Source: Blastomonas aquatica
GTDB lineage: Bacteria > Pseudomonadota > Alphaproteobacteria > Sphingomonadales > Sphingomonadaceae
Reading direction: 5' to 3'
DNA: 64,000 nucleotides
Assembly: GCF_014639875.1 (NCBI RefSeq)
Contig: NZ_BMGD01000003.1
Span: forward strand, 682,001-746,000
Shown: positions 15,796-24,958 of the stretch, piece after piece
Layout: each line of letters opens with the position of its first letter
Position numbering within the stretch: position 1 is the stretch's first letter
Position numbers and translations under genes: made by a program
The notes under the pieces: generated by a model
Database searches by the model: none
Seen by the model: the letters and a program-made list of their open reading frames with translations, nothing else
What the model was told of the DNA's origin: nothing

Positions 15796-18775
15796 TCGGG
15801 TGCGGACCAGCGTTTATGCCATCGGGGCGCAGCGAGGGTTTGCGGATGTTCTGGCGAGCGGGCTGCTCGGCCGGTTTGGCAAGGACCCGATGGCGCTGGC
15901 GCGGGTCACATTGCTGATTCCCAACCACCGCGCGGGCCGCGCAATCACCGAGGCACTGGTGCGCCATGCCGCCAATGGCCTGCTGCTGCCGCGCATGGCA
16001 CTGATCGGCGATCTCGACCTCGACGAGAGCCTGGGCGCGTTGCTCGATCCGCTGGGCGAGGGGGAGGTAATCCCGCCTGCGGTCGATCCGCTTGAGCGTC
16101 GCTTCCGTCTGGCCGCAATCATCGCGCGCGAGGGTGCACGCCGTCCCGGCGCGCAGGACCCGGCCGAGGCACTGCGGCTGGCGAACGAATATGCCCGCGT
16201 GCTCGATCAGTTGCAGGTCGAGGAAAAGACGCTCGATCAGCTCGACGCGGTCGATGTCGAAGCGGACCTGGCCGACCATTGGGCGCAGGCGCGCGACCTG
16301 TTCCTGCGCGTCGGCAGAGCCTGGGCGCTGGAACTGGCAGCCGAGGGCAAGCTTGACCCCGCCGAGCGCCGCAACCGGTTGCTTCGCAAGACGGCGGAGC
16401 ACTGGCAGGCGAGCCCGCCTGCGGCTCCCGTGATTGCTGCGGGGATCACCACATCGGCTCCGGCAATCGCGCGATTGCTGCGCAGCATTGCGCATATGCG
16501 TCAGGGCAGGGTGGTGTTGCCCGGGCTCGATCTGGAGATGGACGCGCCGCTATGGGAGGCGATCGGCGAACCGGTTCCCGTGACCAAACCCGGCGAAGCG
16601 CCACCTGCCGAACGACCAGCGATCACCCACCCGCAATACCACCTCAAGCAGCTGCTCGGCGTGATGAGCGTCAGCCGCGCCGAGGTCGAGCCCTGGCTGC
16701 CAGAGCCGAAGACCGGACTGGTCGCCGACCGGGCACGATTGCTGCGCAGCATTCTCCTGCCTGCGCGGCTGAGTGACCGCTGGGTGACTCTGCCTGCAGC
16801 CGATCGTCGCACCAAGGGCATCCGCATTATCGAGGCTGCCGATCCTGACGAGGAAGCGCAGACGATCGCGCTGCTGGTGCGTCAGGCGCTCGATGTGCCC
16901 GCACGCCGTGTGGCCATCGTCACCCCTGACCGAACGCTGGCCGCGCGCATAATCGCGCATCTCAAGCGCTGGAATGTTGAAGCGGACGACAGCGCGGGCG
17001 AGGCACTGCCGGTCACCCCGCCGGGGCGTTTCCTGCTTGCGATCGCCAATTGTCTCGCGGATGATTTCGCGCCTGTGGCATTGCTCGATCTGCTCAAGCA
17101 CCCGCTGGCACAGGCAGGTGATGGACGGCTCGGCTGGCTCGAGCACGTCCGCGCACTCGATATGCGGTTGCGCGGTCCGCGCCCTGCGCCGGGGCTCACT
17201 GGGATCGATGCGAGCATCGGCAAGCCCGAACTGCGTGCGTGGTGGGAAGGGACCAAAGCGCTGCTCGCTCCGATCGCCCGTTTCCCGCGCGATCCGCAGC
17301 CGCTGTCCAGTGTCATCGAGGCGGTTGTTGCCACCGCCGATGCGTTGAGCAATCAGGCAGTATGGAACGGCATTGCGGGGCGGTCTGCCTCCGATCTGAT
17401 CCAACAACTGCTTGCGCGATCTACCAGCCATGATCCGCTGGTCACACCGGCCCAAGCCGTCACGATCCTGTCGCGGCTGATGGCCGAGAAGGCGGTTCGC
17501 CCACCGTTCGGCAAGCATCCGCGTGTCGCGATCTATGGTCTGCTTGAAGCAAGGCTGCAAAGCTCCGACCTCGTCATCTGCTCCGGATTGAACGAAGGCG
17601 TCTGGCCACAGATCCCGTCACCCGATCCGTGGCTGGCACCAATGGTGCGCAACGCTTTGGGGCTGCCGCCGCTGGAGATGCGGGTTGGTTTGGCGGCGCA
17701 GGACCTTGCCGGTGCGCTCGCTTCGCCCGAAGTCGTGCTGACCCGTGCGATGCGCGATGGCAGCGCGCCGACGGTCGCCTCGCGCTTTCTGCTGCGCTTG
17801 CAGGCTGTCGCATCGGGCAAGGATATGGAAGATCCCGACGCGCTGGCATTGGCGCGCGCGCTTGATCGCCGGATGCCCAAGGTCAGCATCGACAAGCCCG
17901 CACCGCGTCCCTCTCGATCGCAACGCGCGGTCAAGCTGTCGGTCACCGAACTCGACCGGCTGCGCGCGGACCCGTTCGCTTTCTATGCCAAGCGCATCAT
18001 GGCGTTGCGCTCGCTCGACCCGATCGATGCTGAGCCCAGCGCGGCGTGGCGCGGGATACTGGTCCATGAAATCCTCGAGCTGTGGCACAAGCATGATCAT
18101 CTCGATCCGGTCGCGCTGGTTCCGCGCGCCAACCAGTTCCTCGCCAAGGCCAACGTCCACCCGCTGATCAAGGCGCTGTGGCGGCCACGGCTGGTCGCAG
18201 GCCTTGAATGGGTGGTGCAGCAGACGCTTGCCCATGCCGAAGCGGGTCGCCGGATGATCGATGCCGAACGCAGCGGCAGCATGCTGGTCGATGGGGTAAA
18301 GATCTCGGGCAAGGCCGATCGGATCGACCGGATGCCCGACGGAACGCTGGTGGTGGTCGATTACAAGACCGGCAAACCGCCCTCGGCGGCGCAGGTGCAG
18401 ACTGGCTTTGCGTTGCAGCTCGGACTGCTCGGTATGATCGCCCAGCGCGGCGGGTTCAACGAGGACCCCCAGCTTCCCCCGATCAGCGGGACCGCGAGCG
18501 ATTTCGAATACTGGTCGCTGACGCGGCACAAGGATAGCGACACCGGTTTCGGATATGTCGATAGTCCGGTGTTGAAGGGCCGCAAGAAAAGCGGGCTTCC
18601 GGCAGATCAGATTATCCCCACCAGCGAGCAATTTTTGCGCGAGGCACTGGCCAACTGGATCATGGGTGATGCGCCGTTCGAGGCCAAATTGGTTCCCGAC
18701 CATGCGCTGTACACCGAATATGATCAACTGATGCGGCTGGCCGAATGGTATGGCCGCCAGGGAGCGCGAGCATGA
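15788..18775 (+). CDS. addB: Double-strand break repair protein AddB
   Basis: 995 aa, the AddB subunit of the AddAB helicase-nuclease that resects double-strand breaks for RecA recombination. The N-terminal half is the degenerate helicase fold seen in alphaproteobacterial AddB; the GLNEGVWPQIPSPDPWLAP stretch is a family hallmark. The C-terminus is a RecB-type nuclease with GKADRIDRM and VVDYKTGKPP, followed by the QL...GLL helix. It overlaps murU by 8 nt and addA by 4 nt (ATGA). Unlike the Bacillus form, no clear Walker A is visible, so strand translocation should rest on AddA. Confidence 0.93.
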   Translation: MPDRVRTSVYAIGAQRGFADVLASGLLGRFGKDPMALARVTLLIPNHRAGRAITEALVRHAANGLLLPRMALIGDLDLDESLGALLDPLGEGEVIPPAVDPLERRFRLAAIIAREGARRPGAQDPAEALRLANEYARVLDQLQVEEKTLDQLDAVDVEADLADHWAQARDLFLRVGRAWALELAAEGKLDPAERRNRLLRKTAEHWQASPPAAPVIAAGITTSAPAIARLLRSIAHMRQGRVVLPGLDLEMDAPLWEAIGEPVPVTKPGEAPPAERPAITHPQYHLKQLLGVMSVSRAEVEPWLPEPKTGLVADRARLLRSILLPARLSDRWVTLPAADRRTKGIRIIEAADPDEEAQTIALLVRQALDVPARRVAIVTPDRTLAARIIAHLKRWNVEADDSAGEALPVTPPGRFLLAIANCLADDFAPVALLDLLKHPLAQAGDGRLGWLEHVRALDMRLRGPRPAPGLTGIDASIGKPELRAWWEGTKALLAPIARFPRDPQPLSSVIEAVVATADALSNQAVWNGIAGRSASDLIQQLLARSTSHDPLVTPAQAVTILSRLMAEKAVRPPFGKHPRVAIYGLLEARLQSSDLVICSGLNEGVWPQIPSPDPWLAPMVRNALGLPPLEMRVGLAAQDLAGALASPEVVLTRAMRDGSAPTVASRFLLRLQAVASGKDMEDPDALALARALDRRMPKVSIDKPAPRPSRSQRAVKLSVTELDRLRADPFAFYAKRIMALRSLDPIDAEPSAAWRGILVHEILELWHKHDHLDPVALVPRANQFLAKANVHPLIKALWRPRLVAGLEWVVQQTLAHAEAGRRMIDAERSGSMLVDGVKISGKADRIDRMPDGTLVVVDYKTGKPPSAAQVQTGFALQLGLLGMIAQRGGFNEDPQLPPISGTASDFEYWSLTRHKDSDTGFGYVDSPVLKGRKKSGLPADQIIPTSEQFLREALANWIMGDAPFEAKLVPDHALYTEYDQLMRLAEWYGRQGARA

Positions 18776-21700
18776 ACGGCGGTCCCTCCAGCCTGCATCC
18801 GCTGCATGGCGATCAGGCACTGGCGGTGTCGCCAGCCGATCAGGTATGGCTCAGCGCGTCTGCAGGCACCGGCAAGACGCAGGTGCTGACCGCACGCGTC
18901 TTCCGTCTGCTGCTCGAGCCCGGGGTCAATCCCGATGCGATCCTGTGTCTGACCTTCACCAAGGCGGGCGCCAGCGAGATGGCGAACCGCATAAATGCGC
19001 AGCTCGCCGCCTGGGTGCGTATGAGCGACACCGCCTTGGGGTCCGACCTGCGCTGCATCGGAGCGCCGGTCGATCCCGATACGCTGGTGCGCGCACGCCG
19101 TCTGTTCGCGCGCGTGCTCGATGCACCGCAGGGGGGCCTGCGCATCCAGACGATCCACAGCTTCTGCCAGTCGTTGCTCGCCAGCTTCCCCGAAGAGGCA
19201 GGGCTTACGCCTGGCTTCCGCCCGATCGAGGACCGCGACCGGGTACAACTGGCGCGCGATACGCTGGGCGCAATGCTGGTCGAGGCCGCGCGCAACAGCG
19301 ATACCCGGCTCTCCGACAATCTCGAAGCGATGAGCCTGCGTCTCGGGGCCGAGTCAACCGAGAAGTTCCTGATGCGCTGTGCGGCCAAACCCGACGCGAT
19401 GGACGTGCTGAAGGGTGATATCCGCCCCTACATCAACGCTGCTCTTGGCCTGAAGCGCGACGAGGATGGCGGCGATCTTGCCCGGCTGTGCAGCGACAGC
19501 CTGTTCGATATCGACAATCTGGAAGCGCTGCAGGACAGCAACCTCCGGTGGGGCACCGCGACGGGCGCGAAGGTCGCCGAAAACATTCAGACCTGGCTCG
19601 ACATGGATGATGATGAGCGGCTCGAGCATCTCGATCTTGTCTGGCTGACGGTCGCCAAGGCCGATGGCGACCCGCGCAAATGGTCGACCTTTTCCGTCAA
19701 GATCGACCCTGATTATGTATACAAGGCCGAAAGCCTGTATTCCGACCTGTCGGCGCTCAAGGAGCATATCGCGCTGATCGGCTTTGCCGGCGACTATGCG
19801 CGGGCGCTTGAAGTCGGGCGGGCGTTTGCGTGGAGCTTTGCCGAAGCCAAGCGGCAGGCCGGCCTGCTCGACTTCGACGATCTGATCCGCGCGGCGGCGG
19901 ATCTGCTGTCCGGACGCACGATGGCGCAGTGGATCGCCTTCAAGCTCGACCAGCGCTTCGACCATGTGCTGGTCGATGAGGCGCAGGACACCAACCCCAG
20001 CCAGTGGGCGATCGTCAACGGGCTGATCGCGGATTATTTTGCCGGGATGGGCAGCAAGGCCGACCGCTTCCGCACGCTGTTCACGGTAGGCGATTTCAAG
20101 CAGGCGATCTTCGGCTTTCAGGGTACCAGCCCGCAATATTACGCCGCCGCCCGGCACCGGATCGGCACGTTTGCGCGCGATGCCGGCCAGGCATTCCTCG
20201 ACCTCAGCCTCGACCGCAGCTTCCGCTCGACTCAGCCGGTGCTGGATCTGGTCGATGCGGTGCTGGGTGATTTGGGACCGGCCGCGCTGGGCATTACCGA
20301 TGACGCGCTCCCGCTCCACGAAGGACGCACCGGGCCGGGCGTGGTCGAGCTTTGGCGACCGGTCGGCGAAAGCTTCGAGGACGAAGCAGAGTCCGAGGTG
20401 GAAGGCTCCGAAGAATGGCTGTCGGGCGCGGAGCTTCAATTCGCGCATCAGCTTGCCGAACGGATTGCGCGCTGGCTGGATCCGGCTTCGCCGCAGCGGC
20501 TATGGCTGGCGCGGCGTTCGGATGGGAGCGCGGGCTGGGCCGGCGCGGGCGATATCATGATCCTGCTGCGGCGGCGCGGTGATCTGGCCTCGCTCATCGT
20601 TGCGCGGCTGTACGCAGCCGGGGTTCCTGTTGCGGGCATCGACCGGCTAAGGCTGGGCCAGCCGCTGGCGGTGCAGGATCTGGTCGCGGCGATCCGCTTT
20701 GCGCTGCAACCGCTCGATGATCTTACCTGCGCGGCATTGCTGGTCTCGCCCTTGTGCGGGTGGACGCAGGAAGAGTTGCTGCAGTACGGCCATCGTCCGG
20801 ACAAGCGCGCCTTATGGCCGCACCTGCGCGATCAGGCGCGCGACGATCCGGCGTTGCTTTCGCGGCTCGATACGCTCTATGCGTTGCTCGGCATGGCGGA
20901 TTTCGGCACCGCGTATGATTTCCTCGAGCAGGTGCTGACCGGTCCCGTCCAAGGCCGCGCGCGTCTGGTCGCGCGATTGGGTGAAGAGGCGCTCGACCCG
21001 ATCGCCGAGCTGCTTTCGCTGGCACAGAAGTTCGCGGCCAGCCATGACGGCGGGCTGCAGGCGTTTCTTCACTGGTTCGATGCGGGCGACGAGGAGATCA
21101 AGCGAGAGCTTGCCGGGCAGTCCGACATGGTTCGTGTGATGACGGTGCACGGCTCCAAGGGCCTGCAGGCACCAATCGTGATTCTGGCCGACGCGTGTGT
21201 CGATCCCACCCGCAAGGTGGACAGCAGCTTTGACTGGCCGGTCGAGATCGTTGGCGCCGATGCCAGCTTCAGCCTGCCGGTCTACAGCCTGCCCAAGGCC
21301 GAGCGGGTCGGGCTATTGGCCGATGCGCACGAGGCAGCGCGCGAGGCCGATATGGAGGAGCACTGGCGGCTGCTCTATGTCGCGATGACCCGCGCTGCCG
21401 AAAGGCTGTACATCGGCGGGACCCTGGGGCGCCGCGCCAAGGAACCACCCGAGCTCAGCTGGTACGCCGCGATCGAGCGCAGCTTCATGGCGCTCGGCTG
21501 CGACTGGGTCGATCCGGGCGACGGCGCCTGCCGCATCTACGGCACTGGCGAAGTCGCGGCACCCGGCCCGCAGGTCTCTCTCGCTTTCGATACCACTCGA
21601 TCGATAACGCTGCCCGATTGGGCGCTGACCGCTGCCGCGCCCGAGCAGCGCCCGCCGAGCCCGCTGGCGCCATCTTCGCTGGGCAAGGACGATGCCGCCA

Positions 21701-22227
21701 GCCCGCCGGTCTTCGGGCCGGACCTTGCCAAGGCGGCGCAGCGCGGGCTGATCATGCACAGCCTGTTCGAGCGTCTGCCCGCCGTCGCCCCCGATCAACG
21801 CCGCGAAGCTGCGCGGCGTTGGCTGGCGAGCCAGCACGGCATTGGCGATGGTTCCGAGGCTGGCGAGATCATCGATGCGGTCAGCGCGGTGATCGATCAT
21901 CCCGAATGGGCGGACATCTTCCACGCGGACGCTCTTGCCGAGGCGCCGATCGCGGCGGTGGTGGGTCTCAACGTGGTCACCGGGACCGTCGACCGCTTGC
22001 TGATCGAGCCCGACCGGGTGCTGGTGGTCGATTTCAAGACCAGCCGCCGCCCGCCCAGCAGCCTCGAGCAATTGCCGGTCGCGCATGTCCGGCAGATGGC
22101 AGCCTATGTCGCGGCGCTGCGATTGATCTTCCCCGGGCGCGCGGTGCAGGCGGGGTTGCTCTATACGGCAACGCCACAGCTGTTCATGCTGCCCGAAGCC
22201 TTGCTGGCCGCGACGAAGCTGGACTAA
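18772..22227 (+). CDS. addA: Double-strand break repair helicase AddA
   Basis: About 1151 aa, UvrD/Rep-type superfamily 1 helicase fused to a RecB nuclease domain. Walker A SASAGTGKTQ lies at residues ~28-37, Walker B in VLVDEAQDTNPSQW, motif TVHGSKGLQAP, and the motif VI-like LLYVAMTRAAERLYIGG. The nuclease motif VVDFKTSRRPP is near the end. The chosen ATG at 18772 overlaps the addB stop; an ATG nine codons upstream would extend into addB with no family support. Acts as a heterodimer with AddB. Confidence 0.95.
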   Translation: MNGGPSSLHPLHGDQALAVSPADQVWLSASAGTGKTQVLTARVFRLLLEPGVNPDAILCLTFTKAGASEMANRINAQLAAWVRMSDTALGSDLRCIGAPVDPDTLVRARRLFARVLDAPQGGLRIQTIHSFCQSLLASFPEEAGLTPGFRPIEDRDRVQLARDTLGAMLVEAARNSDTRLSDNLEAMSLRLGAESTEKFLMRCAAKPDAMDVLKGDIRPYINAALGLKRDEDGGDLARLCSDSLFDIDNLEALQDSNLRWGTATGAKVAENIQTWLDMDDDERLEHLDLVWLTVAKADGDPRKWSTFSVKIDPDYVYKAESLYSDLSALKEHIALIGFAGDYARALEVGRAFAWSFAEAKRQAGLLDFDDLIRAAADLLSGRTMAQWIAFKLDQRFDHVLVDEAQDTNPSQWAIVNGLIADYFAGMGSKADRFRTLFTVGDFKQAIFGFQGTSPQYYAAARHRIGTFARDAGQAFLDLSLDRSFRSTQPVLDLVDAVLGDLGPAALGITDDALPLHEGRTGPGVVELWRPVGESFEDEAESEVEGSEEWLSGAELQFAHQLAERIARWLDPASPQRLWLARRSDGSAGWAGAGDIMILLRRRGDLASLIVARLYAAGVPVAGIDRLRLGQPLAVQDLVAAIRFALQPLDDLTCAALLVSPLCGWTQEELLQYGHRPDKRALWPHLRDQARDDPALLSRLDTLYALLGMADFGTAYDFLEQVLTGPVQGRARLVARLGEEALDPIAELLSLAQKFAASHDGGLQAFLHWFDAGDEEIKRELAGQSDMVRVMTVHGSKGLQAPIVILADACVDPTRKVDSSFDWPVEIVGADASFSLPVYSLPKAERVGLLADAHEAAREADMEEHWRLLYVAMTRAAERLYIGGTLGRRAKEPPELSWYAAIERSFMALGCDWVDPGDGACRIYGTGEVAAPGPQVSLAFDTTRSITLPDWALTAAAPEQRPPSPLAPSSLGKDDAASPPVFGPDLAKAAQRGLIMHSLFERLPAVAPDQRREAARRWLASQHGIGDGSEAGEIIDAVSAVIDHPEWADIFHADALAEAPIAAVVGLNVVTGTVDRLLIEPDRVLVVDFKTSRRPPSSLEQLPVAHVRQMAAYVAALRLIFPGRAVQAGLLYTATPQLFMLPEALLAATKLD

Positions 22228-22341
22228 CGGGCGGCACACGAATAGTTGCAGGTTCACGCCTTGAGCGGGCTGCCTGCCGCGCTTACATTCCAGACCAAGT
22301 GATGAACCTGGATTCAGGTTTCGAAAAAGGAGTTACCCCCG

Positions 22342-22668
22342 ATGGCCACCACTGCAATCAGCGATGCAAGCTTCGATGCCGATGTGCTGAAATCCGACAA
22401 GCCCGTTCTGGTCGATTTCTGGGCCGAATGGTGCGGCCCCTGCAAGATGATCGGCCCCGCTCTCGAAGAGATCAGCGAAGAGCTGGCGGGCCAGGTCACC
22501 ATCGCCAAGATCAATATCGACGACAACCCTGATGCACCCGCCAAATACGGCGTGCGCGGAATCCCCACCATGATCCTGTTCCACAATGGCCAGATCGTGG
22601 AGACCAAGGTCGGCGCCGCTCCCAAGAGCGCGCTCAAGAGCTGGCTGGAAGGCGCACTTCCCGCTTAA
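22342..22668 (+). CDS. trxA: Thioredoxin
   Basis: 108-aa thiol-disulfide oxidoreductase with the active site WCGPC (Cys31, Cys34) and the cis-proline region GIPTMILF; normal TrxA length without signal peptide, so cytosolic. AAGGAG lies 9 nt before the ATG. It follows addA after 114 bp, so it may have its own promoter, although addAB-trxA is a common order in alphaproteobacteria. Its stop codon overlaps the stop of the convergent gene (shared TTAA), and a 17-bp hairpin begins 9 nt downstream. Confidence 0.97.
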   Translation: MATTAISDASFDADVLKSDKPVLVDFWAEWCGPCKMIGPALEEISEELAGQVTIAKINIDDNPDAPAKYGVRGIPTMILFHNGQIVETKVGAAPKSALKSWLEGALPA

Positions 22669-23462
22669 CCCAATATCGCCGCCGCCTCATCCCACAACCG
22701 GGGTGAGGCGGCGGCGATCATTCCAGTGCGGCGGTCGCCGGGCAGATAGCGCGATCCGTCGAGCCGCGCGGCCTTGCCGCCGGCCTCCTCGACAAACAAC
22801 ACACCTGCGGCATGGTCCCAGGGGAGCGTGCGCTCGAACAGCGTCACGTCGTTCTGGCCCAGCACCAGCCGGGGATATTGCTCGGCTGCACAGCGGGGAA
22901 TGTCGACAAGTCGAAACCTGCCTTCGGATGCGCGGGTGATCGCGCTGCGGCGTGGTTCCTCGATGAACAAGGTCGAGATCGCCGCAACGGGCAGCGGCTC
23001 GCCGCTCTCGCGCGCGGTCACCGGTGCATCGTTGATGAACGCGCCTCCGCCACGCACCGCGTGGCACATGCGATTGGCCAGCGGATCGTAAATCCAGCCT
23101 GCCACTGTCTCGCCGCCTTCGATCAAAGCGATCAGGATGCCGAATGGCGGGCGCCCGTGCGCATAGTTATGGGTGCCGTCGATCGGGTCGATGATCCACG
23201 CGACGCTGTCATTGACGCGTTCGATCAATGCCGGGTTGGCCTCGACCCCCTCCTCGCCGACAATGCTGGCATCGGGCAGGATCGCCGCCAGACCCGCACT
23301 CAACCGCCGCTCGCTTTCCTTGTCTGCGACTGTCACCAGATCGCCGGGCGTCTTTTCGCTGATCTGCGCTGACGACAGCTGCTGATAATGGTGCAGCACG
23401 ACATCGCGCGCGACAGTGCGGATCAGGTCGGCGACGGGCGTATAGAGCGTGTGCATTTCCAT
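22665..23462 (-). CDS. Inositol monophosphatase family protein
   Basis: 265-aa Mg-dependent phosphatase of the IMPase/CysQ superfamily. The metal-binding motifs are present: VGEEGVEAN with the first Glu, [12 protein letters not shown], and the C-terminal [18 protein letters not shown]. Substrate is undetermined; members act on inositol phosphates, 3'-phosphoadenosine 5'-phosphate or histidinol phosphate. Its ATG shares one base with the argJ stop (TGATG), so the two are cotranscribed and translationally coupled, which mildly favours a role near amino-acid metabolism. A second paralogue (suhB) lies at 46947. Confidence 0.9.
   Translation of the reverse strand: MEMHTLYTPVADLIRTVARDVVLHHYQQLSSAQISEKTPGDLVTVADKESERRLSAGLAAILPDASIVGEEGVEANPALIERVNDSVAWIIDPIDGTHNYAHGRPPFGILIALIEGGETVAGWIYDPLANRMCHAVRGGGAFINDAPVTARESGEPLPVAAISTLFIEEPRRSAITRASEGRFRLVDIPRCAAEQYPRLVLGQNDVTLFERTLPWDHAAGVLFVEEAGGKAARLDGSRYLPGDRRTGMIAAASPRLWDEAAAILG
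22677..22716. terminator. 17-bp hairpin just after trxA, inside the 3' end of the phosphatase gene
   Basis: CGCCGCCGCCTCA (22677-22689) pairs exactly with TGAGGCGGCGGCG (22704-22716), and four further pairs close a 6-nt loop. No U-tract follows on either strand, so it is better seen as a 3'-end-stabilising or Rho-assisted structure than as a classical terminator. Confidence 0.5.
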
Positions 23463-24688
23463 CAGCTCCGGTAATCGGCGTTGATCGAGATGTAGCCGTG
23501 GGTGAGGTCACAGCTCCACACCGTGGCGCGACCCTTGCCGATCCCGAGATCAGCCTCGACCAGAATATCCTGTCCCCTGAGATGGGCAGCAACCGGGGCC
23601 TCGTCATAGCCTTCGACCACGACGCCCTGGGCTGCGACCTCGACCCCGCCGAAGCGGATCGACAGCAAGTCGCGTTCAGCAGGTTCGCCGGCCTTGCCGA
23701 CCGCCATCACGACACGGCCCCAGTTGGCGTCCTCACCTGCGATCGCGGTCTTCACCAGCGGCGAGTTGGCAATGCTGAGCGCGATCCGGTGCGCGCTGTC
23801 GTCGGATGCCGCGCCGGTGACGCGCACTTCGATGAACTTGGTCGCACCCTCGCCATCGCGGACCACCAGATGCGCAAGCTGGCGGCACAGATCGGCGAGC
23901 GCCGCGGCAAACGCATCCGTGCCAATGCTGTCCATCGTCTCCAGCCGGGGGTGATCGGCCTGGCCGGTGGCGAAGGCGAGCACGGTGTCGCTGGTCGAGG
24001 TGTCGCTGTCGACGGTGATGCAGCTGAAGGTGGTGCGGTTAGCCGCGCTCAGCATTTGCTGGAGCAGCGCAGGCGCGATGCTGGCATCGGTGAAGATATA
24101 GCCGAGCATCGTTGCCATGTCCGGCGCGATCATGCCCGATCCCTTGATCACGCCGACCAGATCGACACGATGGTCGCCGATCATCGCGCTGGTGGTCGCG
24201 GCCTTGGCAAAGGTGTCGGTGGTACCGATCGCGTCGGTCAGGTCGCGCCAGCTGCAGGGTGACGCTGCGAACGCAGCCTCGAGACCGGCACGGGCCTTGT
24301 CCTGCGGCAGGGGAACGCCGATCACGCCGGTTGCGGAGACGAACACTTCATGTGCGGAACAGGCCAGCTGTGCCGAGACCGTGTCGACGACCATCTGCAC
24401 GGCAGCGCGGCCCTTGCCGCCGGTGAACGCATTGGCGTTGCCCGCGCTGACGACCAGTGCGCGGGCGCTGCCCAGCGACAGCGCGCTGCGGCACCATTCG
24501 ACTTCGGGCGAGGGGCACTTGCTGGTGGTGGTGACGCCTGCGACCGACGTGCCGGGCGCCAGCTCGACAAAGCTCAGGTCACACCGATCCCACGCCTTGT
24601 AGCGCGCGCGCGCGACACGGGGCATCACTCCGGCAATCGCCGGAAGTTCGGGGAAGGGGAGCGCGAGCGGCGAAACGGTATGGGACAT
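23462..24688 (-). CDS. argJ: Bifunctional ornithine acetyltransferase / N-acetylglutamate synthase
   Basis: 408 aa. Recycles the acetyl group from N-acetylornithine to glutamate in the cyclic arginine pathway. The autoproteolytic site is in APDMATMLGYIFTDA with nucleophile Thr193, and SAGNANAFTGGKG (81-93) is the usual oxyanion-region motif. The precursor is cleaved into alpha and beta chains. Upstream is tRNA-Leu in the same direction (~115 bp away), and downstream the IMPase-family gene overlaps its stop. Family length and motifs are normal. Confidence 0.97.
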   Translation of the reverse strand: MSHTVSPLALPFPELPAIAGVMPRVARARYKAWDRCDLSFVELAPGTSVAGVTTTSKCPSPEVEWCRSALSLGSARALVVSAGNANAFTGGKGRAAVQMVVDTVSAQLACSAHEVFVSATGVIGVPLPQDKARAGLEAAFAASPCSWRDLTDAIGTTDTFAKAATTSAMIGDHRVDLVGVIKGSGMIAPDMATMLGYIFTDASIAPALLQQMLSAANRTTFSCITVDSDTSTSDTVLAFATGQADHPRLETMDSIGTDAFAAALADLCRQLAHLVVRDGEGATKFIEVRVTGAASDDSAHRIALSIANSPLVKTAIAGEDANWGRVVMAVGKAGEPAERDLLSIRFGGVEVAAQGVVVEGYDEAPVAAHLRGQDILVEADLGIGKGRATVWSCDLTHGYISINADYRS

Positions 24689-24802
24689 GGTGTAATCCAG
24701 ATAGCGAACACTGCGCCCGGCACTAAACCCGTTTTCGGTGCACGCAAGCGTTTTGCCCCGATGACCGGCGGGTGGTATCTGGATCTGAATAAATCAAGCT
24801 CT

Positions 24803-24886
24803 TGGTGCGGGCGGTGGGACTCGAACCCACACTCCTTGCGGAACCGGATTTTGAGTCCGGCGCGTCTACCATTCCACCACGCCCGC
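24803..24886 (-). tRNA. tRNA-Leu (anticodon CAA)
   Basis: On the minus strand the acceptor GCGGGCG pairs with CGCCCGC, followed by discriminator A and an encoded CCA. The anticodon stem CCGGA/TCCGG encloses the loop CTCAAAA, giving anticodon CAA (reads UUG). A long variable arm (TTCCGCAAGGAG) marks it as class II, and the T arm is GTGGG TTCGAGT CCCAC. Confidence 0.97.
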
Positions 24887-24898
24887 CAAGAGCGGCAG

Positions 24899-24926
24899 CC
24901 TATAACGGGTCGGAAAATTCCTGCAA
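24899..24926 (-). promoter_or_regulatory. Sigma-70-type promoter of tRNA-Leu
   Basis: On the minus strand TTGCAG, a 16-nt spacer and TATAGG end 12 nt before the tRNA 5' end. Spacing and position fit; based on sequence only. Confidence 0.55.
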
Positions 24927-24958
24927 CCCGCAAAAGCTGCCGCTGATAGGCTTTGCAA

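Noticed and set aside
24803-24886. tRNA-Leu as an integration site for a genomic island
   Set aside because: No integrase, no duplicated tRNA 3' end and only core metabolic genes on both sides.
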